From IMG/VR virus record IMGVR_UViG_3300036715_001865, positions 124,001 through 188,000 of that record: DNA of 64,000 nucleotides. One strand, 5' to 3'. Source of the stretch: a virus. Under the pieces are notes generated by a model. That model searched no databases. It saw only the letters and a list, made by a program, of their open reading frames with translations, and had not been told where the DNA came from. How positions within the stretch are numbered: position 1 is the stretch's first letter; every line of letters starts with the position of its first letter. The translations under genes and the position numbers were made by a program. Below, piece after piece: positions 41,863 through 49,395 of the stretch.

Positions 41863-42562
41863 ATGCTTTTGACTGAACTACTAAACAAAACATCACCAAC
41901 CATTAAAACGTCTAAATCATCAACGTCAGGAATTTTAACCCATTCCACTCAACAGGTAATTGGTGGAGGAGCCCAGGCTATTGCGTACCTACATAAAAAA
42001 TTTCCAGGTAAGGTTATCAAAACGATTCAGCTTAGTGGAACGGATGATCCAGTGTATCAATTTATGAGATTAGCCATGAAACACCAAAATAATCCATACT
42101 TTCCTAAAATATATAGTGTGAAAATGTATCCCACTACTCAAGATAGTATGGATGATAGAGCAGATGAGTTTGATATTTTGGATACAAAGGGTGACTATAA
42201 TCCTCCACCAGATACTATGAATTATACAGCATATGTGGTGATGGAAAAATTAAAACCACTCAGTAACATCACTAACCAAGATTTGGAAAAATTTGGACTA
42301 GAGGATTTCAGCTTACCCCCTTCATATGAAAACATATGGGAGACAAGCTGAAATCAGGTTTAGAATGGCTTTTCAAAATCCTGAGATTCGACGTGAGATG
42401 ATACGATCAATACAAGAACCAAATCTAAAACAAGCTCTTCGGTTATTGGAACCATTGTTTAGACACTATACCCCTGATATGCATGGAGCTAATATAATGG
42501 TTCGTGGTACTCAGTGGGTGTTTATAGATCCAGTGTCATTAGATGATGAAGACGAGGTGTGA
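41863..42562 (+). pseudogene. Small kinase-like late protein, paralog 3, frameshifted
   Basis: Two overlapping frames together encode one kinase-like protein. The first (41863-42351) has leader MLLTELLNKTSP, GGGAQAIAYLHKKFPGKVIK and the VYQFMRLAMKHQNNPYFPKI signature. The second frame picks up as NIWRQAEIRFRMAFQNPEIR and ends DMHGANIMVRGTQWVFIDPV. A single extra base in the GGG at about 42338-42340 would explain the break; removing it restores a protein of about 232 residues. It may be a true inactivation, a programmed shift or an assembly error. Confidence 0.7.
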
Positions 42563-42566
42563 TTAG

Positions 42567-42574
42567 CATAAATA
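42567..42574 (+). promoter_or_regulatory. Late-type promoter CATAAATA
   Basis: 23-30 nt before the 62-residue gene. Confidence 0.5.
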
Positions 42575-42596
42575 CGTTACAATTAAGGAGATTGTT

Positions 42597-42785
42597 ATGA
42601 AGGCAAAAGAAGTACTTGAAGAAAACATTATGCAGTACCCAGAAACAATAACAGCATTGGACCAATTAGTTAGATTTACAATTGCTCCACTGTTTGATGA
42701 CTTGGCACTAACAAAAAAAGAAATTAAACAAGCGTCTCAGTTTATACAAAATAGACTGATGACAATGGCAGATAGTAAACGGTAA
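42597..42785 (+). CDS. Small late hypothetical protein
   Basis: 62 residues (MKAKEVLEENIMQYPETITA), helical, AAGGAG ribosome site, late box upstream. Leader weakly of the shared type (KEVLEE). Confidence 0.6.
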   Translation: MKAKEVLEENIMQYPETITALDQLVRFTIAPLFDDLALTKKEIKQASQFIQNRLMTMADSKR

Positions 42786-42796
42786 TAAATTTTTTG

Positions 42797-42825
42797 TTGA
42801 CTTTTTTGACAAAAGCATATATACT
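42797..42825 (+). promoter_or_regulatory. Sigma70-like promoter
   Basis: TTGACT, 17-nt spacer, TATACT, 33 nt before the 41-residue frame. Confidence 0.72.
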
Positions 42826-42857
42826 TCATCACATAAATTATTTAATAGAGATACCAA

Positions 42858-42983
42858 ATGAAATTATCACAACATCAACATAGTATTTTACGATTTAGCC
42901 AATATTGGCTAGGTGGGATGCTGTGCTTATTAGATTGTGATTATAGCTATGGCGGACCTACAAAGACCTTTCGTGAGAATTGA
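42858..42983 (+). CDS. Very small hypothetical protein
   Basis: 41 codons (MKLSQHQHSILRFSQYWLGG onward) between a promoter and a terminator, with AGAG upstream. Either a real micro-protein or a leader of a short RNA. Confidence 0.4.
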   Translation: MKLSQHQHSILRFSQYWLGGMLCLLDCDYSYGGPTKTFREN

Positions 42984-43017
42984 ATAAGAAGATAATAACT
43001 TCACAATGCACTTAATG

Positions 43018-43055
43018 AAAGGTCCAAACGGTAAAAGTTTAGGACCTTTTTTTTT
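43018..43055 (+). terminator. Rho-independent terminator
   Basis: AAAGGTCC/GGACCTTT stem followed by nine T. Confidence 0.92.
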
Positions 43056-43183
43056 GGTCTGTAATATGTGGTAAGATGAGTAACGAGTGCTCCGCTAACC
43101 CACAAAAAATAAATTAGTAAAATGGCGGATGCTAAGAGATAATATCAACCAGTATGTTTAGGGACGGCCTAGACGATAATTAT

Positions 43184-43256
43184 GGCGATTGTGTTGTAAC
43201 GGTTAGCATCCAATACTGTGAATATTGAGGATAGGGTTCAACCCCCTGCTTTCGCC
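43184..43256 (+). tRNA. tRNA-His(GTG)
   Basis: Encoded G-1 (43184) faces C73, the tRNA-His hallmark. Acceptor GCGATTG/CTTTCGC has two T-T mismatches, D-loop AACGGTTA, anticodon arm CAATA-CTGTGAA-TATTG, T-arm TAGGG-TTCAACC-CCCTG. Weak stems suggest it needs protection or repair; a Thg1-like enzyme is encoded in the same window. Upstream GGATGCTAA (43127-43135) is complementary to its D-arm. Confidence 0.72.
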
Positions 43257-43262
43257 CAAAGT

Positions 43263-43270
43263 TATAAATA
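43263..43270 (+). promoter_or_regulatory. Late promoter TATAAATA
   Basis: Exact consensus 28-35 nt before the ATG at 43298. Confidence 0.6.
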
Positions 43271-43297
43271 TGGATATAAATGTTTGAGGTTGTTAAT

Positions 43298-44351
43298 ATG
43301 TTATTAAATGAATTGAGTGTGTTAGTTGAAAAAAGAAGAAATCCAAAAATGAACCCAAGATACTCTCCAGAAGACCAACTGCAACAATTGTCTCAAAAAT
43401 TAGGTGGTGCTATAGATAATGTATTTGTCACCTTTACTCAAGTTGATAAACTAGGGACTAATCCACAAAGTGGTTATTATACTCCAATGGGGATTTATGC
43501 ATATCCATTACAATATGTACTTGACCAAAACATGGATGTTCCATATGCAGGAGAAGCTAAATATATTCAAGTATTTAAGGTTCAAGAATTAACAAACGTG
43601 TGGACCGTATCAGATGAATCACAGTTCGAGGAAATGAAAAGAAAGTTAAAAATCACTGAACCAAAAATGCTACAACATTGAAAATACCTCAGATACTTCA
43701 GAGTTATGGGATTGTATTCAACAATATGTTATAGACACTACAGATACTGACAAGGCTGCAGGATTGGCGTTTAGAAAATTGCTCAAAAAAACTGGTATAG
43801 ATGGGGTCATAGATCATGGGAGTGGAATCATATTTAATGAAGAGCCTACTCAGGCAGTGTTCTTCCATCTAAAAAATTTAACATTGATGGATACTATTGA
43901 TAATAGTAGTTGGTTGGTTAATTACTATAAACCAATATCAAATAAACTCAATACACCAGATGTATCTACTATAACCCCTGTGGAAGCTGTTAATTTGAGC
44001 ACAGCAAAACAACGAAGAATAAGACAACTTGAGCCAATAATTCTAACAAGAGTTGACCCAGCTATATCATATGCTCGTACTATTATTAAAGGTAGATGGC
44101 CTGAACTTGAACACCGGTTATTGGAAGATAAAGATCCTGAAGCTATACTAAAATACGCAAATCTGGTTGTAAGAGGGCGGTTTATTGAGGGCGAGAGAAT
44201 TTTAGCATCTAATCCACCCACAGCAGTAATATATGCTAGACAGGTATTAAAAGGAAGGTTTCCAATGGGTGAGCGTCAAATCAGACAAGATAAAAACAGT
44301 GCTATGTTGTATACAAAATTTTTGAAAACAATTGGTGAAACGTTCATATAA
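43298..44351 (+). pseudogene. Late protein in two frames (frameshifted)
   Basis: Starts MLLNELSVLVEKRRNPKMNP with GAGG upstream. The first frame ends at 43681 (EPKMLQH). The adjacent frame is open from about 43683 (NTSDTSELWDCIQQYVIDTT) and continues to 44351 through GLAFRKLLKKTGIDGVIDHG and repeats like YARxxxxGRxPExExxL. One extra base in CATTGAAAA near 43680 accounts for the break; repaired, the protein has about 350 residues. The first part, with GYYTPMGIYAYPLQYVL and VPYAGEAKYIQVFK, resembles a conserved phage family of unknown role. Confidence 0.65.
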
Positions 44352-44372
44352 TAACTATTGGTATGTGGTTTG

Positions 44373-44380
44373 TATAAATA
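44373..44380 (+). promoter_or_regulatory. Late promoter TATAAATA
   Basis: Exact consensus 25-32 nt before the 77-residue gene. Confidence 0.65.
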
Positions 44381-44404
44381 AGACGTACTGTATAGGAGTT
44401 AAAC

Positions 44405-44638
44405 ATGAAAGTATTAGAATTGTTATCAGAAGGTTTTTTTGGTGGTGAAGATAAAGACCCAACAAAACGCCACTCAGTTGTGACATATGATATGTCAAAA
44501 GGCAAATCAGCTAATTGGGCGGTATATGCAGGAAGTAGACAAGTAGCTAAAGATAAAACCAAAGCAGATGCAATGGCAATGGTTAATTCACAAGTACTAA
44601 CCAAAAAGTTTGGCAAGTTAACAGCTAAACAAGTATAA
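44405..44638 (+). CDS. Small late protein: capsid-type leader plus KFGKL domain
   Basis: 77 residues. Leader MKVLELLSEGFFGG closely resembles T4 internal-protein capsid-targeting sequences, with LSE as a possible gp21-type cleavage site. The rest (SVVTYDMSKGKSANWAVYAG ... MVNSQVLTKKFGKLTAKQV) is one copy of a small domain repeated at 51937 and 52433. Confidence 0.65.
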   Translation: MKVLELLSEGFFGGEDKDPTKRHSVVTYDMSKGKSANWAVYAGSRQVAKDKTKADAMAMVNSQVLTKKFGKLTAKQV

Positions 44639-44647
44639 CGGCTTAAT

Positions 44648-44716
44648 GCCCCTTCTGGCGGAACCAGACCCGACACTACGAATGTTGGTGAGATGATTCG
44701 ACTTCATCAAGGGGTG
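44648..44716 (+). tRNA. tRNA-Arg(ACG)
   Basis: Acceptor GCCCCTT/AAGGGGT, short D-arm CTGG-CGGAA-CCAG, anticodon arm CCGACA-CTACGAA-TGTTGG, T-arm GATGA-TTCGACT-TCATC. The D-loop has only 5 nt, shorter than canonical. Confidence 0.75.
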
Positions 44717-44734
44717 CATAAAATTTGTCCTCTG

Positions 44735-44762
44735 TTGATTTATTAAAGTATTTGTGTATAAT
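44735..44762 (+). promoter_or_regulatory. Sigma70-like promoter
   Basis: TTGATT, 16-nt spacer, TATAAT. Confidence 0.72.
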
Positions 44763-44801
44763 ACTCTGCATAAGTTAAGTAATTCACACATAGGATTTCA
44801 A

Positions 44802-45158
44802 ATGAGATTAAAACTTGTAGGGTTTAGATTAGAAGATGAATATGGTGTTGTTACAACCATTGATAAAGTGCCTCACAAAAGTGAAATGGGTGAATTGGAA
44901 AATAAAGGATATAAAAAACTTTATGTTGTCGATGAAGATGCTATGTGTTCCATTGGAAGTGCTACTAATTTTGTTGTAGCTCCATATAAACCATTTGTCA
45001 ATTTGAGAAATGATGTGGCTGGTTTGGTTAGTATTATGGAAGATGATGGTAAATCATATTCTGAAATTTTAGAGTCGTTATACTCTGAATACACATTATC
45101 AAAAAGTCTTAAAGATGAGTTGCCAAATTTAGTAGCTTATTTGATGGATGAAGAATAA
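44802..45158 (+). CDS. Small hypothetical protein
   Basis: 118 residues from the ATG at 44802 (MRLKLVGFRLEDEYGVVTTI). Upstream in-frame codons would run through the promoter. Acidic, mixed alpha/beta; unassigned. Confidence 0.62.
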   Translation: MRLKLVGFRLEDEYGVVTTIDKVPHKSEMGELENKGYKKLYVVDEDAMCSIGSATNFVVAPYKPFVNLRNDVAGLVSIMEDDGKSYSEILESLYSEYTLSKSLKDELPNLVAYLMDEE

Positions 45159-45168
45159 GTAATATTTT

Positions 45169-45239
45169 GCGGGACTGGTATATAGATTGTGCCCCTGCCT
45201 TCCAAGCAGGTGAATTGGGTTTGATTCCCAAGTTCCGCT
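45169..45239 (+). tRNA. tRNA-Gly(TCC), copy 1
   Basis: Acceptor GCGGGAC/GTTCCGC, anticodon arm CCTGC-CTTCCAA-GCAGG, T-arm TTGGG-TTTGATT-CCCAA. Confidence 0.88.
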
Positions 45240-45254
45240 CAAACAAGAAATAAA

Positions 45255-45329
45255 GCCTGTGTAGCTCAATGGTAGAGTCCCAGTTTTCCAAACTGGTTGT
45301 TGACGGTTCGAGTCCGTTCGCCGGCTCCA
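45255..45329 (+). tRNA. tRNA-Gly(TCC), copy 2
   Basis: Acceptor GCCTGTG/CGCCGGC with one T-C mismatch, D-arm GCTC/GAGT, anticodon arm CCAGT-TTTCCAA-ACTGG, T-arm GACGG-TTCGAGT-CCGTT, CCA encoded. It differs strongly from copy 1, so it is not a recent duplicate. Confidence 0.88.
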
Positions 45330-45368
45330 AGATTTTTTGGTGTTTTAACTTAGAATAGAGAGGTGGAA

Positions 45369-45763
45369 ATGAGAATTGTTAAGAAGTTAGTTCGAATAGA
45401 AGATGTGTGTATGTGTGTACAGGAACGTTGGATAAAGTAGCGACAGTGGCTGTTCATGCTGCCAATACAACTTACCGTGGTGGCTATATTAGCCCAACTC
45501 CTATTCCATTACTTTGTGATGGAACTGCAGTGTGGTCACTTAGAAACGACGTTGACATTAATGATAGTCGGAACGTAAAAGGATACCAACACGATAATTA
45601 CCGATCGTTGTTATTTGTTAATCCCCGCACAGATGTTATTATGATAACGAATCCTTCCAATCGAAGAGATGAGGACCATCATGTTCCAATCTGTGAAATG
45701 AAAAAACAATCAATTGCTGAAATGATTGATGTGTTACAAATGTTGTATAAAGCGGCGCCGTAA
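45369..45763 (+). pseudogene. Small protein with frameshift in a GT-repeat
   Basis: Strong GAGGTGGAA ribosome site then MRIVKKLVRIEDVC. This frame stops after 23 codons, but after the dinucleotide run GTGTGTATGTGTGT (45405-45418) another frame continues as YVCTGTLDKVATVAVHAANT to 45763. A change of one GT unit joins them into about 130 residues. It could be phase variation, polymerase slippage or sequence error. The body (NPRTDVIMITNPSNRRDEDH) is unassigned. Confidence 0.55.
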
Positions 45764-45776
45764 CTACCACAGCTAG

Positions 45777-45805
45777 TTGATTAAAGTAATAAATTAGAAG
45801 ATAAT
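45777..45805 (+). promoter_or_regulatory. Sigma70-like promoter
   Basis: TTGATT, 17-nt spacer, GATAAT, 33 nt before the next gene. Confidence 0.65.
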
Positions 45806-45837
45806 ATATTTTTAAATAAATCGAGGAGTTAACAAAT

Positions 45838-46194
45838 ATGTCAATTGAAATGAATGAAATCGCCACTGAAAACTTAGCCGCAGCCAAATCCGCAGCAGTA
45901 ATCACAGCTGGTACTATTGCAAATACACAATTGGCTAAGTTAGTCGCTAAAAAATCACCAATGATGATTAGAGGGTATGTTGATACTCCAATCGGTAAAT
46001 TGGTATTGGCTAATATCGTTTCCCAAGCATTCAAACATATGCGCCCAGGTGATGCTAAATTGGAATTGTTGTCTGAAGGTATGATGATTGCTGCATATCA
46101 AAACGTGATTGGCACGATTGACCTTGATGGTCTGATTGATGAGTTCGTTGAGTCTGCAAGTGTATCAAGAGTGTTAGACACCCTTGGTGAGTAA
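45838..46194 (+). CDS. Hypothetical helical protein
   Basis: 118 residues (MSIEMNEIATENLAAAKSAA), Ala-rich N-terminal helix then a hydrophobic-patterned body (LVLANIVSQAFKHMRPGDAK). GAGGAG ribosome site, own promoter. Unassigned. Confidence 0.65.
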   Translation: MSIEMNEIATENLAAAKSAAVITAGTIANTQLAKLVAKKSPMMIRGYVDTPIGKLVLANIVSQAFKHMRPGDAKLELLSEGMMIAAYQNVIGTIDLDGLIDEFVESASVSRVLDTLGE

Positions 46195-46204
46195 GTAAAC
46201 ATAT

Positions 46205-46229
46205 CAGGGGCTGTTTAATATAGCCCCTG
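46205..46229 (+). repeat. 8-bp GC-rich hairpin after gene
   Basis: CAGGGGCT/AGCCCCTG, 9-nt loop, no T-tract. Weak terminator or RNA-end stabiliser before the endonuclease gene. Confidence 0.6.
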
Positions 46230-46293
46230 TAGCAAGGTCTAGTATGCGGTTACACTTATAGGTGTAACTATTCTTGGTACAAGGTGAAATAAA

Positions 46294-46716
46294 TTGGATG
46301 TTTTTAAAAATACTAATGTTGTAGTTAAAAAGAAACAAGGGGACTTGGGTGTTGCTCGAGCTATTTATGAATATACTAAAATGGGATATACAGTTTTAGC
46401 CCCACTATCTGACTCAGATAAATATGATTTAGTTGTAGATACAGGTGATGGATTTTTAAAAGTTCAAGTAAAAACATCCAGATGCAAGCCTACTCAAAAA
46501 GGCCAATCAGGATGGCTAGTAAATCTTGCTACTAGAGGAGGAAATACCACTACAAATACTATCCGTTGTAGAGAAGTAGCAGATTACGATATACTATTTG
46601 TATTGGTAGACACTGGAGATTGTTGGTCTATCCCAACAATAGCTTTGGGAGATGCAAAATATAGTATAAAATTAGGTACCACTAGTGGTATAAAATACGC
46701 AGCATATAAACTGTAA
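46294..46716 (+). CDS. PD-(D/E)XK endonuclease, intron-endonuclease-like
   Basis: 140 residues from a TTG start with AAGGTG upstream. N-terminal helix (KKKQGDLGVARAIYEYTKMG) and the catalytic YDLVVDTGDGFLKVQVKTSR (D, and Q-V-K in place of E-x-K) match the group-I-intron/homing PD-(D/E)XK family. It is lodged in the tRNA cluster directly before tRNA-Tyr, so that tRNA gene is a plausible target or insertion site. Confidence 0.75.
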   Translation: MDVFKNTNVVVKKKQGDLGVARAIYEYTKMGYTVLAPLSDSDKYDLVVDTGDGFLKVQVKTSRCKPTQKGQSGWLVNLATRGGNTTTNTIRCREVADYDILFVLVDTGDCWSIPTIALGDAKYSIKLGTTSGIKYAAYKL

Positions 46717-46720
46717 TATT

Positions 46721-46807
46721 GGGGTTGCTGAGCGCTGGAGAGCTCAACTGACTGTAAATCAGCCGCATCCAAATAAGCCTGTGTAGGTTCGAGTCCTACC
46801 AGCCCCA
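46721..46807 (+). tRNA. tRNA-Tyr(GTA)
   Basis: Class II tRNA with long variable arm. Acceptor GGGGTTG/CAGCCCC, anticodon arm CTGA-CTGTAAA-TCAG, T-arm GTAGG-TTCGAGT-CCTAC. Confidence 0.92.
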
Positions 46808-46860
46808 CATAATAAGAAGTTAAATAGTAGTTTGTTGTTGCCAATGTGTTTATATGAGTG

Positions 46861-46918
46861 GTTGAGTTCTTCATATAAAATGACAACTCCTAAACGTATA
46901 GGAACTCAACACTTTTTA
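46861..46918 (+). terminator. Possible terminator
   Basis: GTTGAGTTC (46861-46869) and GAACTCAAC (46902-46910) pair perfectly, followed by ACTTTTTATT. The loop is long (32 nt). Confidence 0.5.
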
Positions 46919-46925
46919 TTATTCA

Positions 46926-46997
46926 GGTCTTGTATTCATTTGGCAAAGATGCCTCTCTGTCTAAGAGGTTAAGTGGGTTCGATTCCCATCAAGATCG
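46926..46997 (+). tRNA. tRNA-Asp(GTC)
   Basis: Acceptor GGTCTTG/CAAGATC, anticodon arm CCTCT-CTGTCTA-AGAGG, T-arm GTGGG-TTCGATT-CCCAT. Confidence 0.9.
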
Positions 46998-47014
46998 CAT
47001 AATTAAATCACTAG

Positions 47015-47042
47015 TTGATTTTAATAAATTTTAATGTATAAT
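47015..47042 (+). promoter_or_regulatory. Sigma70-like promoter
   Basis: TTGATT, 16-nt spacer, TATAAT. Confidence 0.75.
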
Positions 47043-47066
47043 AGATTTTTTCAATTGGAGATATTA

Positions 47067-47249
47067 ATGAATGAAACGTTTTTGTTGTTAGCTTATTCGT
47101 GGTCCAATGTGTACAAACATTTAACTGGTACTGCGTTCTCCAACAAACAATTGTCCAATAATATATTGAATGTTGGTGAATTGGTTGTAAGTTATATGGT
47201 TGTAGCTGCACAATTGTTATTAGCTGTTGTATTAATTAAAGTACTATAG
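47067..47249 (+). CDS. Small membrane protein
   Basis: 60 residues from the ATG at 47067 (GGAG upstream). Soluble N-terminus (MNETFLLLAYSWSNVYKHLT) and a C-terminal hydrophobic helix (LVVSYMVVAAQLLLAVVLI). Unassigned. Confidence 0.65.
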   Translation: MNETFLLLAYSWSNVYKHLTGTAFSNKQLSNNILNVGELVVSYMVVAAQLLLAVVLIKVL

Positions 47250-47258
47250 AGGTGAAGT

Positions 47259-47618
47259 ATGAGCGAATGTGTTTTTGAAAGAGAGTTGTTATTTCTGGAA
47301 GCTAGATATCCTGTGTTATCGGAGGAAAAATTAAGACAGTTGCCGTGGAATAGATTAAAAAATATAATGGCCCGAGTACGAGCTTTTAATAGTGGGATTG
47401 GTGAGTGGTATGGTATTGATTATCATGAGTCGTGTGATCCACCTGAAGAGTTAGATGAATCCATGTTTTCAACATGGGAAGAACGTAAAGAAGCCATTAA
47501 AATACTGTTAGCTCCACATAGAGAGTATTTTAAGTTGTTGAAAAAATGTGCAGCTGAGCTACCAAATTATCAATTGGTAGAATCCCCTCGGGTAAAGCGA
47601 CACAAAAGAAAGAAATGA
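47259..47618 (+). CDS. Hypothetical protein
   Basis: 119 residues (MSECVFERELLFLEARYPVL), helical, ending in a basic tail (SPRVKRHKRKK) that may bind nucleic acid. Nine bp after the membrane-protein gene. Confidence 0.65.
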   Translation: MSECVFERELLFLEARYPVLSEEKLRQLPWNRLKNIMARVRAFNSGIGEWYGIDYHESCDPPEELDESMFSTWEERKEAIKILLAPHREYFKLLKKCAAELPNYQLVESPRVKRHKRKK

Positions 47619-47623
47619 TTAAT

Positions 47624-47759
47624 GGGTCTTGAAATAAGGATAGACGGTTCTATCGGATGTCTGTAACACATCTCCTTCTTGGCATGCAGTTCAACTCTAG
47701 CCAAGGCCCACCAATTTTAATGCCGGATGATCCAACTGTGAATCCAGTTGCCGGCTCCA
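47624..47759 (+). other. tRNA-like sequences, degenerate
   Basis: First unit (47624-47713): acceptor-like GGGTCTT/AAGGCCC ending in CCA, D-like arm GATA-GACGGTTC-TATC and anticodon-like arm GATGT-CTGTAAC-ACATC. There are 8 extra nt before the D-arm, and the T-arm is not canonical (TTCAACT without a matching stem). Second unit (47722-47759): a small two-hairpin element GCCGG ... CCGGC enclosing AACTG/CAGTT and ending TCCA like tRNA-Gly copy 2. These look like decayed tRNAs or tRNA mimics. Confidence 0.4.
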
Positions 47760-47776
47760 ATTACAGAGGTAACAAG

Positions 47777-48271
47777 ATGAGTGAAACACAAATTGAAGCA
47801 CCAGATGAAGGTGAAGTATTTGGTGAATACCAGTTACATATTAAAACTTGGGAAAACGATGCTGACAACGTCGGGGTAAAGGTAATTTCGGGGTTATCCA
47901 AGACAGATGTTGGTTTTTATGTAGAAGTAGTAAAACAATTTACTAGTTGCAATTCTACCCCATCAGGTTTTGGTAATAGTTCAATTACAGATGATGACCT
48001 AATTACCATTATACAAAAATCATTAGAAAAACATTCTGATGTATCAGACTTAGAGCAAGAACTGTTTGGTGGGTGGGATGAGCTTGATATAGATGACACC
48101 GATAAATTAACATATGCTGCTGATATACTGTATGATAATTTGTGTGTGTATATGTTGGGTTATCCAGAAGATGAGAGTTTTCGAGAACAATATCACTTTT
48201 GTAGAGTGTTTGATAGTTACAAAGTGTTGCATTTTCCTGTTAATGGAAATGATGTAACATCTGAATTTTAA
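47777..48271 (+). CDS. Hypothetical protein
   Basis: 164 acidic residues from MSETQIEAPDEGEVFGEYQL (AGAGG upstream). The frame extends upstream into the tRNA-like elements, which is not coding. Unassigned. Confidence 0.62.
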   Translation: MSETQIEAPDEGEVFGEYQLHIKTWENDADNVGVKVISGLSKTDVGFYVEVVKQFTSCNSTPSGFGNSSITDDDLITIIQKSLEKHSDVSDLEQELFGGWDELDIDDTDKLTYAADILYDNLCVYMLGYPEDESFREQYHFCRVFDSYKVLHFPVNGNDVTSEF

Positions 48272-48279
48272 TAAATTCT

Positions 48280-48354
48280 GGCCGTGTGTCCCAACCTGGA
48301 AGAGGAAGCAGACTTAAAATCTGTTAGTTGTGGGTTCGAATCCCATCACGGCTA
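48280..48354 (+). tRNA. tRNA-Leu(TAA), short variable arm
   Basis: Acceptor GGCCGTG/CACGGCT, anticodon arm GCAGA-CTTAAAA-TCTGT, 5-nt variable loop, T-arm GTGGG-TTCGAAT-CCCAT. Bacterial tRNA-Leu normally has a long variable arm; this one does not. Confidence 0.8.
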
Positions 48355-48360
48355 CTAAAT

Positions 48361-48434
48361 GACCAAGTGTCCCAATTGGAAGAGGAAACAGTTTCAAACT
48401 CTGTTAGTTGTGGGTTCGACTCCCACCTTGGTTA
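48361..48434 (+). tRNA. tRNA-Leu(CAA), short variable arm
   Basis: A close relative of the preceding tRNA. Acceptor GACCAAG/CTTGGTT, anticodon loop TTCAAAC, same short variable loop, T-arm GTGGG-TTCGACT-CCCAC. It shares its anticodon with the permuted Leu tRNA at 57.8 kb. Confidence 0.78.
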
Positions 48435-48569
48435 CATATTTTCACAAGATGAAATGAGGAATTTATGATGAGTAGTAAGATTGGTTTATTACCCATAAAA
48501 ATAGGAGTTGTAATTGGGTTGTAGTAAGGGTTGTATTGTCCTTATTACATCAACAGATTGCAAAATAAT

Positions 48570-48644
48570 ATAGCTGTATTCAAAATGGACAAAGACCGCT
48601 GACTCTCTATCAGCTTTGTGCGGGTTCGATTCCCGTCAGCTATG
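48570..48644 (+). tRNA. tRNA, anticodon CTC (Glu) by geometry
   Basis: Acceptor ATAGCTG/CAGCTAT, anticodon arm GCTGA-CTCTCTA-TCAGC, T-arm GCGGG-TTCGATT-CCCGT. The loop gives CTC with an unusual T37; TCT (Arg) would be the reading if the loop register differed. Confidence 0.75.
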
Positions 48645-48666
48645 CAACAACTTAATGGAAGTTATA

Positions 48667-48960
48667 ATGACTTTAAATATAAAAGATATGGTTAACAATG
48701 GACAAAAGGTTACTTTTGTTTGTTATGGAAGTGGTGAATTGTGGTATGTAACTGATTCGGGGTTTGAGTTCCCAGTACCGATTAGTGATACAGGTGATGG
48801 AATCTTCTTAGCCTCAGACAAAGCAATGTTGTTTATGAGATACATTCGAAAACATATTGCATTTTTAGAAGAAAGTAAACAGCTTCAATTAAAAGAACAA
48901 GAGCGGCATAAAACAGAAGCACAGTTTCACATTGGTGTTTTAGGTATTCCAACACAGTAA
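48667..48960 (+). CDS. Hypothetical protein
   Basis: 97 residues from the ATG at 48667 (MTLNIKDMVNNGQKVTFVCY) with GGAAG upstream. Beta-rich first half, charged C-terminal helix (FLEESKQLQLKEQERHKTEA). Unassigned. Confidence 0.62.
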   Translation: MTLNIKDMVNNGQKVTFVCYGSGELWYVTDSGFEFPVPISDTGDGIFLASDKAMLFMRYIRKHIAFLEESKQLQLKEQERHKTEAQFHIGVLGIPTQ

Positions 48961-48969
48961 TGAATTATT

Positions 48970-49050
48970 GATTAGTAAGGAAAGTAAAAGGAGCATGGGA
49001 AATAGTTGTTACCTCTAATAACAACGGTTGGATACCGCACCTGCTAATCA
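48970..49050 (+). other. tRNA-like element, possible Arg(TCT)
   Basis: Perfect 7-bp ends GATTAGT/GCTAATC and a hairpin TGTTA-CCTCTAA-TAACA whose loop would read TCT. The D-arm is absent and the T-loop (TTGGATA) lacks C56. Probably a degenerate tRNA. Confidence 0.4.
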
Positions 49051-49055
49051 AAAAT

Positions 49056-49128
49056 GCCTCTTAAACTAATCTGGTGAAAGTGCAAGACTGAAAATCTTGA
49101 AAGCCTGGATCGAAACCAGGAAGAGGCA
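49056..49128 (+). tRNA. tRNA-Phe(GAA)
   Basis: Acceptor GCCTCTT/AAGAGGC, anticodon arm CAAGA-CTGAAAA-TCTTG, T-arm CCTGG-ATCGAAA-CCAGG. Confidence 0.88.
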
Positions 49129-49158
49129 CATATTTTAAAACAACTAGGGGATTATAAC

Positions 49159-49377
49159 ATGACACTAGAAATAGTAGCAGTAACAATTTTATCTATCGTA
49201 GTAGGCACTCTAATGTTTACAGCATTGTTGGGAACAATATTCCCAAAATTGGGGCATAAGGTGTTTGGTTGGCATACTGTGAATACCGTTGACAGTTTTG
49301 ATGGTGCTAGTGTACATGGTACTTGTACTGTGTGTCATAAGGATTGTATGCAAGATAGCCAAGGAAATTGGTTTTAA
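49159..49377 (+). CDS. Membrane protein with CxxC tail (DUF1660-like)
   Basis: 72 residues. An N-terminal transmembrane helix (VAVTILSIVVGTLMFTALLG) is followed by a short zinc-type motif, CTVCHKDCMQDSQGNWF, similar to DUF1660 prophage proteins. Function unknown. Confidence 0.65.
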   Translation: MTLEIVAVTILSIVVGTLMFTALLGTIFPKLGHKVFGWHTVNTVDSFDGASVHGTCTVCHKDCMQDSQGNWF

Positions 49378-49395
49378 GAGTTTTAGTATTAACTA

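Noticed and set aside
47657-47776. N-terminal extension of the gene at 47777
   Set aside because: The upstream frame runs through tRNA-like sequence and lacks a ribosome site; the ATG at 47777 has one.
48467-48526. 19-codon frame with GAGG upstream
   Set aside because: Too short to support as a gene without further evidence.
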